Source: Deltaproteobacteria bacterium
Lineage (GTDB): Bacteria; Desulfobacterota; Desulfarculia; Adiutricales; Adiutricaceae
Length of the DNA: 62,168 bases
Reading direction: 5' to 3'
NCBI GenBank assembly: GCA_031278635.1
Contig: JAITKA010000078.1
Location: 1 to 62,168 of the forward strand
In this document: positions 44,110-53,517 of the stretch, in pieces
How the letters are laid out: every line of letters starts with the position of its first letter
Position numbering within the stretch: the first letter of the stretch is position 1
Notes under the pieces: generated by a model
Seen by the model: the letters and a program-made list of their open reading frames with translations, nothing else
Databases searched by the model: none
What the model was told of the DNA's origin: nothing
Program-made: the position numbers and the translations under genes

Positions 44110-47100
44110 ATGGCTCCCCCACGGGTCGGAAAATCTAAATTTCACGTGGACATGCACGCCATAAAAGGGATGATTCTGTTTCCCTCCTTGGGGACGCCAG
44201 CCATAGTGGAGGCCAACGGGCGGCTAACGGTATATTTAGCCCTTCAGAAAGTCGGTTATGACGTACACACTGGTTATGGGGGATCCCCGGAACCTGGTTC
44301 TCCCATACCTATGTGGTTGGCCAGGCAGTTCTTTCTCCAGACCGTGATAACCCCGTGGTCCGATCGCGGGCGGGATTATGTTGGTTATAAGAGCTACTCC
44401 GACGAGTTGGCCCGGGAAGCCACTATTTTTAAGCGGTTTTACAAGGGTCATTCGGAAGTTACCGAAAAATACGAAGAAAAAAAATTTGGGGGCTTCTATA
44501 TAGGAAAATTCGAGAAGGACAAAGAATTCCTCGCCGAATATTACCCGCTTGGCGATGCCGACCAACCCCCAAAGGGTCCTTTCGGGGTTATCCACAAAGC
44601 CGCCGTTAACATGTGTCTCGACGGGGTATTAACCGGCACCTTGCCCGTCCCAAAAGGGGGCCCGGCCGCGGGGGGGAAATCGGATCCAAAAGGCGGCGAG
44701 GAGGAGGAGCCAGCCCCGGATCCGGATGCCGATGAGGTCGGATATCGCTACGTCTTTCAGTTCACCGTCAGCGAGAGCTTTAACCTGGACATGGAGGGAT
44801 TACGCGAGCTTCTTTTTCTGTACATTGATTACGATAACTACCAAACAGCCCGTAAAAACTGGAAGGAAGGAGGCCACTGGATTTTCAAGACCGAGGAAGA
44901 TTTGCACCTGCACTATTTGACCCATCCCGGGGATGAACTTGTGTCCCGGTCGTTGATTGGTGAGTTAAATTCCAAGGCAGAGACATTGGGCTGCCAGGCG
45001 ATACTAAAGCCGACAGTGTATCGGCGTCATCCCCACATGACCCCGGATACGATGGAATTCGTGAAGCTTTACGCTTCGGGGAAAACGAAGGTTTTGACCC
45101 AGGGGCAGAAAAATAATGAAGGAAAGCCCGATTCTTCCAGGGGCGGCGGAGAGAAGGAGCTGCATTACCTTTCGGACAAAAATAGCTGGGTGGTTCTGTC
45201 CAGGCACCCGGTTTACGTAACGGCGAAAGAATATCTCGACATAGGGGTGGTATCGGACCTCCACCTTTCCTCCAGGCAGACGAGCTACAAAGTCGTCGCC
45301 CCGCAGGTGATCCATGGGGCGCCCCCGGAGGAGTCACAATACATAGGCCAGCTTTGCCACCAGACCCTTGAAACCTCCCAGCGAATGATAAAGGCGATTG
45401 GGGCGGAGAGCGACGCGTTAATCGTGGCCGGGGACGTGTTTGACGTTCTGCGCAACCTGGATCCCAGAATCTTGAAATCGACCGCCCCAGGGCCAAGAAC
45501 CCCAACCGGGTCTGAAGGTCCCCCGGAAGACGCCCCGGTGGAAATAAAAATGTCCACGGCGGATCTGTGGGAGTATCTGGATTTTACAAAATACGATAAA
45601 AAAGGACCAAATTATCCATTTTATATAGATGCCTTGATGTTTATGGGTCTAATTTTAGACTATTACTACGCCTTGCGTAAGCCGGTCTTTTACATAACGG
45701 GAAACCATGAGGGCTGGGAGGCACCGTACGGTATCTCGCCGAGAATACTTAATAACGATATTATTGCCATACGGGCCAACCCCGGGGTTCCGTCCGACCA
45801 AAATCTGACTTTTTACGAGGCCGCGCTTTTATTCGGGAAAAAATATAGCTACCTTGGGTATTTGGCCAATTTCGACAAAAATAATATGTCTTGGGCCTAC
45901 CGCTGGATAACCCCTTGGAAAGATTGCTTGGTAAATACCGGCAAAAATCAGAACATTCTGCTTTTGGGCTGGGATGATGACGAGAACTTTATTTTACCCT
46001 TCTTGGCGGGCGGCGGCGGCTTACCCAGGGCCGGCTCGGCCTTTACCGACAACCAACTGGGTTTGCTCCAACGTATGGCCAGCCAAGGGGATAAATATAA
46101 CGTGCTGGCCTCTCACTTCACATACGCCAATTTCGAGATCGGCACCCCCCTACATAAACAAGACCAGGAACGTTCCGGACCGGGGTTGTTTTCCATGGAA
46201 AAATCGGACACCGGCACTTTTGAGAAAAACCGTACCGACGTGTATTCTTACCTTACCGGTGGTAAGGTAAGGCTTACCGTTTCCGGACACTCCCACAGGG
46301 CTGGCGCCTATACGTGCTTTGGCGATGGCCAAATAGATGGCCTGTACCTGCCCGGCCCAGACGCCGGGGATCAAGGCGTTGGCCTAACCGAAAGTCGCCG
46401 GGCGCTTAAATCGGTCGATCCCGGCAAGCAGTTCGGCGGCCGCGTGACCTGTCTCGTTTCCGGGGCCGGCGGCCTATACTGTTATCAGAACCTAAATAAC
46501 TCTAAGCACTCTGATATTGATAAACCGCAGGGAATGCTAATAAAAAACGATTCTTTTGGAAACATGACTAAAATACGGTACGTCCGGGACGAGACCTCCG
46601 AGAAACCTCGCCTGGCCGTTCGCTGCGATTACTTATGGTACGAAGACCGCGTCGAAATGTTCTTTAACGGATCTGACGTCAGGGGTGACATCGTCGTGGA
46701 ACGTGGCCGTGGCAAGGATCGGAGATACAATATTTTCCTGAATCCCAAGTGGCTGTTTTTTCTAAACGATGAAAAGCGTAAGGACGGAGGCGTTCTCCCA
46801 ATAAAGCACTTCACCCTCCATTTCGTCAGCAGGGTTAACTATAGGTACCATGACAAAGCCATAAAGTTGGATATCGAGGGCGAACCTACCTACCCTCTCC
46901 GCCATCACGGTGACGTCCCGGCCTACCGACTGAGTGCCGGGCCGAAGAAGGTTAATGACGAACTGGAAAAAATATATTTTGATGGTTTTATCAATGGAAA
47001 GAGTGACTTACTGTTTTTTCTCTCCGTTCACTTTAACGCGGGCCATCCCATCGCGGCGCATTATGACCTTGACTCCCCTTGGTGTTACCCGGTAACCATC

Positions 47101-47208
47101 GGGTCCGATAGCTGGAATATTAACCGGAAATTCGGCCGCGGCGGTGAGTTGCCAAATTACCGTCTTTTAGGGAAAATACCAGAGTATCAGCCACGTAAGC
47201 GGTGGTGA
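44110..47208 (+). CDS. Cassette 3: large metallophosphoesterase, candidate T6SS effector
   Basis: This 1032-residue third paralogue is more diverged than copies 1 and 2 but collinear with them. The metal ligands are complete: D383/H385, D442, N532/H533, H669 and H727/H729. It has the shortest linkers (about residues 175-205 and 455-475). The N-terminal domain (ILFPSLGTPAIVEANGRL) and the C-terminal ending HYDLDSPWCYPVT are conserved. The residues after GNHE change from GYE to GWE, and IDYDNY replaces LNYKDY earlier. These changes might reflect substrate or partner divergence. The start ATG has a clear GGAGG upstream. Three intact copies imply selection for multiple specificities rather than passive duplication. 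Confidence 0.82.
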   Translation: MAPPRVGKSKFHVDMHAIKGMILFPSLGTPAIVEANGRLTVYLALQKVGYDVHTGYGGSPEPGSPIPMWLARQFFLQTVITPWSDRGRDYVGYKSYSDELAREATIFKRFYKGHSEVTEKYEEKKFGGFYIGKFEKDKEFLAEYYPLGDADQPPKGPFGVIHKAAVNMCLDGVLTGTLPVPKGGPAAGGKSDPKGGEEEEPAPDPDADEVGYRYVFQFTVSESFNLDMEGLRELLFLYIDYDNYQTARKNWKEGGHWIFKTEEDLHLHYLTHPGDELVSRSLIGELNSKAETLGCQAILKPTVYRRHPHMTPDTMEFVKLYASGKTKVLTQGQKNNEGKPDSSRGGGEKELHYLSDKNSWVVLSRHPVYVTAKEYLDIGVVSDLHLSSRQTSYKVVAPQVIHGAPPEESQYIGQLCHQTLETSQRMIKAIGAESDALIVAGDVFDVLRNLDPRILKSTAPGPRTPTGSEGPPEDAPVEIKMSTADLWEYLDFTKYDKKGPNYPFYIDALMFMGLILDYYYALRKPVFYITGNHEGWEAPYGISPRILNNDIIAIRANPGVPSDQNLTFYEAALLFGKKYSYLGYLANFDKNNMSWAYRWITPWKDCLVNTGKNQNILLLGWDDDENFILPFLAGGGGLPRAGSAFTDNQLGLLQRMASQGDKYNVLASHFTYANFEIGTPLHKQDQERSGPGLFSMEKSDTGTFEKNRTDVYSYLTGGKVRLTVSGHSHRAGAYTCFGDGQIDGLYLPGPDAGDQGVGLTESRRALKSVDPGKQFGGRVTCLVSGAGGLYCYQNLNNSKHSDIDKPQGMLIKNDSFGNMTKIRYVRDETSEKPRLAVRCDYLWYEDRVEMFFNGSDVRGDIVVERGRGKDRRYNIFLNPKWLFFLNDEKRKDGGVLPIKHFTLHFVSRVNYRYHDKAIKLDIEGEPTYPLRHHGDVPAYRLSAGPKKVNDELEKIYFDGFINGKSDLLFFLSVHFNAGHPIAAHYDLDSPWCYPVTIGSDSWNINRKFGRGGELPNYRLLGKIPEYQPRKRW

Positions 47209-47343
47209 TCTCCCAAATTTACTCTAAATTTATTTAGTTAAACTTATAATATAATAAAAAAATAATATTCTTGGCTCAAGATATAGTATTTAATATTTTT
47301 AGTATCATGCTAAGTTGCCACTATAATCGACGGAGGATATATT

Positions 47344-48540
47344 GTGCCCATAAGTACCGATATAATAACCCAAAACATGACCGCTGCCGCCATGGCCGCC
47401 AACCCCAACGCCTTAAGCGGTAAGCGAATCTCCTGCGACATAGACGGGGACTTTGTTCTGGAGAACGCGGTGATCAAAAGGGCCACTTTCGCCAACTCCA
47501 AAATTTGGCGCTCCAAAATAAGAAACGTAACGTTTGAAAATTGCACGTTTTCCCAAACCCATTTCATGACCACCGACTTTGAGAACGTTATATTCAAGGG
47601 AGGAAGCATTAGCTATAGGACTAACCCAAGGTATGGGGGGGATGATACCAGTTTTGAGGACATAATTTTTATGAACGTGGTGATGGATGACGTTGCCCTG
47701 AATGGGGCCTATTTTCAAATAGGCTGCCGGGGCACTAACCTGACGTTGAGAAATCTGACGCGGGTCAGAAACGAATATACGACGTTCACGATTTACGATA
47801 CCAAATTGGTGCTTGACAATTGCAGGGGATCGGGAGATTTTTTAGCCTACATAGATGGCGCGGAAACCACGGCATACGTAAACAACTGCGAATTTAACAA
47901 AACATCTGGTTTGGGGGGACTGTGTAAAGCCATGTACATAAGAAATTCGAAATTTTTGAATTTTTCTTTTATAGGTGGAGGTTATACAACGGTAATCGAG
48001 AACTCGGTCTTGGCCGGGCAGATTGGGAACGGCAATATCCGCGAATTGTATTTGCTGAACAACCAGTACATCCAGACCGACAAAAAAGACCCCTGGATAG
48101 GGCGCGCGGTATTGCAGGCTAACACGGATGGCAAGGTTTTCCTTGACGGGCGGAACGTGAAAAACGCCTACATGACCGTTACCGGCGGGGCCGTCTATAT
48201 CCGTGATTTGGATTGCGTGAATTTTATCCTAGCCAATGCCGCCGCGGACCTTAACCCACAAAGCCTTGATCTGTCTAATGTGGTCCTTAGGGGATTACGG
48301 CTTAGGAATTTAACCCTAAAAAGCGTCCGCTGGGAGAACGTCACGGTTACCCCGCCCGTAATCCTACTCAAGACGAAAATATCCAACTTTCAGGCCTACG
48401 ACTCCTCTTACCCGAAAGACGGTTCCCTGGAAAGTACGTCAGACGATAACTTTATCCAAATAACCGAAAGCCCGCGCCCGCTTAACTTGCCCCCAATTAT
48501 CGCCCCGACCCCGGAGTCTTTAGGGATAAGGATGGAGTAG
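47344..48540 (+). CDS. Cassette 3: pentapeptide-repeat partner protein
   Basis: This 398-residue third partner protein starts at a GTG (47344) with CGGAGG upstream. The start is fixed by alignment with the other two copies. The N-terminal ~90 residues are nearly the same as in copies 1 and 2, including the pentapeptide run with Phe/Ile every fifth residue. The centre differs most (TTFTIYDTKLVLDNCRGSG, NKTSGLGGLCKAMYI), as expected if this face recognises the more diverged third MPPE. The C-terminal APTPESLGIRME ending is kept. It closes the cassette series; a probable terminator follows at 48572-48610. Confidence 0.8.
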   Translation: MPISTDIITQNMTAAAMAANPNALSGKRISCDIDGDFVLENAVIKRATFANSKIWRSKIRNVTFENCTFSQTHFMTTDFENVIFKGGSISYRTNPRYGGDDTSFEDIIFMNVVMDDVALNGAYFQIGCRGTNLTLRNLTRVRNEYTTFTIYDTKLVLDNCRGSGDFLAYIDGAETTAYVNNCEFNKTSGLGGLCKAMYIRNSKFLNFSFIGGGYTTVIENSVLAGQIGNGNIRELYLLNNQYIQTDKKDPWIGRAVLQANTDGKVFLDGRNVKNAYMTVTGGAVYIRDLDCVNFILANAAADLNPQSLDLSNVVLRGLRLRNLTLKSVRWENVTVTPPVILLKTKISNFQAYDSSYPKDGSLESTSDDNFIQITESPRPLNLPPIIAPTPESLGIRME

Positions 48541-48571
48541 GCGGGTTGTCTCATGCCTTAGTTGGCCATTT

Positions 48572-48610
48572 TGGCCCACTTTTCTCAGGCAAAAGCGGGC
48601 CACCCTTTTT
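48572..48610 (+). terminator. Probable terminator after cassette 3
   Basis: TGGCCCAC at 48572-48579 pairs, with one mismatch, with GCGGGCCA at 48595-48602. CCC and five T follow. The placement 30 bases after the last pentapeptide gene fits the end of the cassette transcript. Confidence 0.5.
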
Positions 48611-49321
48611 GTGCCTAGCCAAAAATTCCCAAAAAAGTATACCCCTTTATTTCCAAATATGAATCATTGGTTATTATCCCATGCCGTTACCTTTAGGGAC
48701 GTGAATGGACTTTAGGAATATTGTGACATTGAACCGACCTTGCGCTGGCCAGTGGCGGTGGGTCCCACTAAAAATATTTATTAAAGCGACGGTACCTTCA
48801 ATGGTAAATTATAGCTCAGATTTGTGAAAAAATTGATATGGTTATAGAAACGACAGACGATAAAATCAAATAAACGAATTTAGGTTTAATTTTTCTGTCT
48901 CTGGCCGAGTAAATTATTAGTTGCAAGATTGTCTCCATTATGTTAATTTTCTTTAAACCTCTTCCATCCAATGGTTGGTGAACCAGTCGGTCCGCTGCCG
49001 AATGCCTGACAAGGCGTGATGGGAGATGAGGCGTGGTGGCTAAAAACCGCCACGCCGGTGCGTACCGGTTTCCCGGTATCTCGGATGGCTCGCCAGACTC
49101 AACGATTACGTCAGTTCTCCCAGGGTTGTCTCCTCAGACTTTGGCGCGATCTGACCCGGTAAATTAAAGACTCTTATGCGACAAGAGCCTGGTTTATCGG
49201 TTGGCCCTAAGGCTGTGAAAGCGTAATTTTCTCTGGTTAAGTAAATTTTTACGATTTTTATCATAAATTTAGTTGTCTTACTTTTCGAGGAACAATTCGT
49301 GTGACAATATAATTTAAAATT
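48611..49321. other. Spacer with a GC-rich structured island
   Basis: There is no convincing gene. Most is AT-rich, but 48960-49190 is a GC-richer block with several inverted repeats. Examples are CGTGGTGGC/CCGCCACG around 49031-49051 and CCGGTGCGTACCGG immediately after. Neither strand encodes a recognisable protein there. It may be a structured RNA or a mobile-element remnant. The promoter of the chaperone module probably lies in 49200-49320, which I could not define. Confidence 0.4.
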
Positions 49322-50776
49322 ATGACATTACTCGTGAAAAATATAAAAATTAAAGGGTTTCTAACTAAAATTCATGATTATCTTTCTAAAATGATCGGGG
49401 TAGATAATTCCATTCAGATCCCTTCCGATTTAGATCAGACTCTGCTTGATAACGCAGCACTCCTTCACAATACACTTAAAAAAAATACCAACCGTTTAGC
49501 TAGTGCTCTTTTAAACAATGATAAAGACCTGAATTATGCGTTTGAAACAAATTTTTTAGGTCTTAAAGCCATGCTTTTAAAGTCTCAAGAGCAATTAAAA
49601 GATAATGATTCTGACAATAATATTAAATTTAATCAAGTAATTGATTCTTTAGCTGCAAATATTTCTGACAAGATTTTAAGTAGCTCTAATGATCTTAAAA
49701 ATACAATATTAAATTCGCTAACACAGTTATCCGCGAAATACTCACAAGATTCGGCTAATATTTTGAACGCTTTGCCCGAAGCTGGTCAAAATCTTCAGAG
49801 CGTCTTTGCCTCCAATTCCGACAGCCTTCAAAACGCGGTTCTTGGGATAGAGGAAAAACTTGCCAAGACCATCTTAGACCAAATGGAATCTTTGTCCGAT
49901 TCCTTGACCATGTACGCGGACCAGTCAACTCAGGCCATTACGCAGAACCTTGGATCTTTGGACGAAAAAATAACCAATTCTAGCCGCCGCGACCGACGCT
50001 CACAACAAGCCTTGGAATACTTAGTTACCCAGCAAGAAGAGATCCTTCACTTATTCCAAAACATGGAGCCTCAAGGCGCCAAAGGGCGATTGGTTGATTT
50101 TGCGGATAATTTTGTCCTTTGGCTGTTATCCCTTGAAAAGACACAAAACGTAGAAATTTTGTCAAATAAGTTTAATAATTTATTGCAAAAATTTGGTTTG
50201 TCTCTAATAGCTGATATTGATGTTCCCTTTGACCCAGAAATTCATTTCGCTTGCGATCTTCAACGCGATCTATCCAAACCCGATGCCACCGTCCTGCAAA
50301 TTATCTCCCCGGGGTACTTCGATAACAATAAGCTATTCCGTACGGCTACCGTTGTGGTTAACCGTTGGTCAGCCCAAATCGATGAACGGGAGCCAGATCG
50401 CCATGGGGAATCTTCCGACCCGATTTCCTGGTCGGACGCCGATTTTCCGTTAGGCGCATCTGTCAATCAATCGGCTAAAACGCATAGTGACGGAAAAGCT
50501 AAACAAACCAAATCGTTATCTTTATATTTTAAAAGAAAGAAGATTTCCCGTAATCTTGAAAAAACCTCGTCTATCTTTTATAATCGTCCCAGCTCTCATT
50601 TCAATAATCGCAGGCGCGGGGTGGAGACAAGCGCGAACTTATCTGTCGGTAAGGTTGCGCCATCCGTCTTAATGAAACGTATAACGAAACGTCGGGGATT
50701 GGCGGATCGTATCTTTTCCGCAAGGAAAAAGAACAAGTCCCGAAAATCAAAGAGGATTCTCAGTAGAAAACGATAG
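49322..50776 (+). CDS. GrpE-like nucleotide exchange factor with long helical N-terminus
   Basis: This is a 484-residue protein. Residues ~270-345 match the GrpE core: a helix ending NNLLQKFGLSLI, then PFDPEIHFACD near residues 302-312 and a beta region ending GYFDNNKLFRTATVVVNR. GrpE proteins have FDPNLHEAV and GY...LRPA.V.V at these places. The first ~260 residues are long Ser/Asn/Gln/Leu-rich helices, probably coiled coil, far longer than in ordinary GrpE (about 190-200 residues in all). The last ~110 residues are basic and look disordered, ending RKSKRILSRKR. With the J-like and Hsp70 genes downstream it forms a complete accessory chaperone set. The 5' third is much AT-richer than the middle. 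Confidence 0.75.
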   Translation: MTLLVKNIKIKGFLTKIHDYLSKMIGVDNSIQIPSDLDQTLLDNAALLHNTLKKNTNRLASALLNNDKDLNYAFETNFLGLKAMLLKSQEQLKDNDSDNNIKFNQVIDSLAANISDKILSSSNDLKNTILNSLTQLSAKYSQDSANILNALPEAGQNLQSVFASNSDSLQNAVLGIEEKLAKTILDQMESLSDSLTMYADQSTQAITQNLGSLDEKITNSSRRDRRSQQALEYLVTQQEEILHLFQNMEPQGAKGRLVDFADNFVLWLLSLEKTQNVEILSNKFNNLLQKFGLSLIADIDVPFDPEIHFACDLQRDLSKPDATVLQIISPGYFDNNKLFRTATVVVNRWSAQIDEREPDRHGESSDPISWSDADFPLGASVNQSAKTHSDGKAKQTKSLSLYFKRKKISRNLEKTSSIFYNRPSSHFNNRRRGVETSANLSVGKVAPSVLMKRITKRRGLADRIFSARKKNKSRKSKRILSRKR

Positions 50777-50918
50777 AAGAACTCTACATATAGTTAGCAT
50801 AATATAGGAATAAATTATAATTTTATTTCTTTTAATAAAATAATCGGCATTAAAAATCAAACAATAGTTAGTTTGATTTTACATAATTTAACAGATAGGG
50901 CAAAGACCTAGAAATATT

Positions 50919-51308
50919 ATGTTTCGTTCTGCGTTAAAAATTCTTAAAATTACAGATAAAGCTGATAAAGAGGCAATTCATAATGCCTATGTCCGATTAG
51001 TCCGTCGTTATCCACCAGAACATTTTCCAGAAAAGTTTAAAATAATCCAAAAAGCTTATCATGAGCTGACTTTAGATGGTCAGATAGTAAATAATATTGT
51101 TCATCAATTCGGCAAAAATGATAATAAATTTGAGATAGCTGCTTATTTTTGTGCTGATCATTTAAACTTATCATCTAATGATCATAAACTTGAAGGTTTA
51201 ACTAGTTTTTTATTTCCAAGTCAACCAGATAGCAACGTAAAAAATATTATTGAAAAATTAGATCTTTCTAAAGTTCAATATAGACGGGTAAATCATAAAA
51301 AAAATTAG
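50919..51308 (+). CDS. Small J-domain-like protein lacking HPD
   Basis: This is a 129-residue protein. Residues ~3-55 follow the J-domain pattern: ALKILKITDKADKEAIHNAY (helix II), then LVRRYPPEHFPEKFKIIQKAYHEL (helix III, split here by the loop). The catalytic HPD tripeptide that stimulates Hsp70 ATPase is replaced by YPPE at residues 31-34. The rest is AT-rich and has no zinc or substrate-binding DnaJ domains. It lies between the GrpE-like and Hsp70 genes, so a partner role for that Hsp70 is likely. The missing HPD suggests a noncanonical J protein or a regulator. Confidence 0.72.
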   Translation: MFRSALKILKITDKADKEAIHNAYVRLVRRYPPEHFPEKFKIIQKAYHELTLDGQIVNNIVHQFGKNDNKFEIAAYFCADHLNLSSNDHKLEGLTSFLFPSQPDSNVKNIIEKLDLSKVQYRRVNHKKN

Positions 51309-51730
51309 ATATAATTCTTTTAATTAGATCTTAATGGTATTTGACCCAAAACAGTTTATGACCTTTCATCGTGACTATGTTTTTTTACCAATTAACAAAA
51401 ATTTGAACGTTTATTTCCGAATACTCGTTTTTTTATAAGCTTAGGATAATTTATTATTTATACTAAGTTCACTGGCTATTAGTCTATGCCAAATTAGTTA
51501 ATTAATAGATTTTTTTAAGATATTTATAACGTTTTGGTCTGACAATAAATCTTTTGACCATTAAAGTCTTAATTTTTTACATCGCATCCCTCATTTTTGC
51601 CATATCGGCGATTAGTTTGCTTTTTTCTATAATAAAATATATTTGATTTGAAATAATCTCCTTGATCATATTTTTTTAAATAATTGCCTTTTTTAGTTTT
51701 AATTAGGCATTACTTTAGGAATTTTCTGCT
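51309..51730. other. Very AT-rich spacer before the Hsp70 gene
   Basis: There is no gene or clear terminator in these 422 bases. The density of A/T makes promoter guessing unreliable. Its length suggests that the Hsp70 and the 694-residue protein downstream may be transcribed separately from the GrpE/J genes. Confidence 0.45.
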
Positions 51731-53512
51731 ATGGATAAAATATACGGTATCGATCTTGGTACCACCAATTCTTGTTTGGCGGTCCTTGATGGAAATCCTC
51801 GGGTGATACCCATTGACGGAAATGGAATAGTCCCTTCGGTGGTGAGCATTGATGGTTCTCAAACCTTGGTAGGTCGTCGGGCCCTAAACCGCTCCATAGC
51901 GTTTCCCGAGCAATCGGTACGCTCCATCAAACGCTTGATGGGAACCGATGATGACGTAAACATCGATGGCAAGAGCTTTAAACCAGAGGATATATCGGCC
52001 TTGATTTTGAAATATCTCCGGCAAGAGGCCAAGAACCTGGAGGGCGTGGAGGTCGAACGCGTAGTCATAACCGTTCCGGCTTACTTCAGTGAGGCCCAAA
52101 GACGGGCTACCCTGAAAGCCGGTCAACTGGCTGGGCTAAAAGTCGAGAGGATTGTCAATGAACCAACGGCGGCAGCCTTGTTTTACGACCTTTTGGAGGT
52201 TAACGACAAAGAAGGCAAGGCTAAAAGTGATTGGCGTTACTCCTTGGTTTACGATTTAGGCGGCGGGACGTTTGACGTATCCATTCTAAGGATGGGCGAA
52301 ATCATGGAGGTTTTGGCTTGCACTGGCGATACCCATTTGGGCGGTGATGATTTTGACGCTTGTTTGACCGATTATTTACTAAATCATATAGAAAATTCTA
52401 ATAAAAACGAACTTCTAAAACATCGCCCAACCATGGCACGTTTGAATTTCATCGCCGAAAAGGCCAAAATCGAGTTGTCCAGTCGTGGCTCCACTTTGAT
52501 CGAGGAGACCAAGATACCGGGACCAAGGGGACGCGATTATTCACTTTCGCTGTCAATCGCCCGGGCTGAGTTTGAGGCCCTAACCGTCCAACTGGTCGAT
52601 AAAACCCTGGGGTTTGTCGATCAAGCCTTAAAAGAGGCTGGGGTATCGGCAAGCGATATAGAGCGGGTGCTCATGGTTGGGGGGATGACGCGAATGCCAA
52701 TCGTGTCGGACAAATTGGGCGCCATTTTTGGAAAGGCGCGACTGCCGATACTTGATCCGGATCTTAGCGTGGCTAAAGGTGCCGCTGTCCAAGGCGCATT
52801 GATTACGGGGGAAAACGTCGAACAAATATTGGTTGACGTCACCTCCCACACGTTAAGCCTGATGGTCAAAAACAAATTTGAGATGCCTGAATGCATACCG
52901 ATTATCACCCGTAACACACCCATTCCCGCCACTCGGTCCGAGCTTTTTTCCACCGCCGTGGCTAACCAGAAAATGGGCATACTGGCGGTTTTTCAAGGTG
53001 AGTCAAGGCACCCGAAAGATAACGATTTTATCGGGTCCACACCGTTTCATTTGAACTCCGTGAAAACGCATTCCAGGATTGAAGTTGAGTTTTCCTATGA
53101 CTTAAATGGCATGATTCATCTGGTCGCCGAGCAAAAAGGGCAAAAGAGAAAAATCGAAATCGATCTTGACACCCGGAATCCTTATTCAAACGCCGGCGCC
53201 GTAACCGATTGGTTCTCTTTACCGCCTAATACTCTTCAAAGCTTCATAAACGAATCTAATGACGACCGAGATGACGATGACGAGAAAGAGGACGAATCCT
53301 TTGAGGAAGTCAACGCTTACCCCGAGGAAATCCCCGAAGGGCAATTTAATTTCGTGCTAAAAAGAGCCAACCATATTTTATCTTCCCTGAAAGACGGTGA
53401 AGAAAAGGCCAAGCTAGCTGACCTCGTGAAACGCTATCGCAAGGCGATGAATGAAGACTCAGACGATATAGATGATTTAGAAGAAGAGCTTCTGGACCTT
53501 CTGGAAAAATGA
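51731..53512 (+). CDS. Accessory Hsp70 (DnaK-like) chaperone
   Basis: This 593-residue Hsp70 has an intact ATPase domain: YGIDLGTTNSCLAVLDG at the start, VVITVPAYFSEAQRRAT near residue 108, VNEPTAAAL near 143, and the DLGGGTFDVSIL phosphate loop near 174. GDTHLGGDDFD and VLMVGGMTRMP also match. The substrate-binding domain is divergent but recognisable (LVDVTSHTLSLMV to IEIDLD). The lid is short with a strongly acidic stretch (DDRDDDDEKEDE). It is shorter than housekeeping DnaK (about 640) and ends without the EEVK-like tail. It is followed six bases later by the unknown 694-residue gene, implying they work together. It is probably a specialised paralogue, not the cell's main DnaK. Confidence 0.9.
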   Translation: MDKIYGIDLGTTNSCLAVLDGNPRVIPIDGNGIVPSVVSIDGSQTLVGRRALNRSIAFPEQSVRSIKRLMGTDDDVNIDGKSFKPEDISALILKYLRQEAKNLEGVEVERVVITVPAYFSEAQRRATLKAGQLAGLKVERIVNEPTAAALFYDLLEVNDKEGKAKSDWRYSLVYDLGGGTFDVSILRMGEIMEVLACTGDTHLGGDDFDACLTDYLLNHIENSNKNELLKHRPTMARLNFIAEKAKIELSSRGSTLIEETKIPGPRGRDYSLSLSIARAEFEALTVQLVDKTLGFVDQALKEAGVSASDIERVLMVGGMTRMPIVSDKLGAIFGKARLPILDPDLSVAKGAAVQGALITGENVEQILVDVTSHTLSLMVKNKFEMPECIPIITRNTPIPATRSELFSTAVANQKMGILAVFQGESRHPKDNDFIGSTPFHLNSVKTHSRIEVEFSYDLNGMIHLVAEQKGQKRKIEIDLDTRNPYSNAGAVTDWFSLPPNTLQSFINESNDDRDDDDEKEDESFEEVNAYPEEIPEGQFNFVLKRANHILSSLKDGEEKAKLADLVKRYRKAMNEDSDDIDDLEEELLDLLEK

Positions 53513-53517
53513 AGTAA

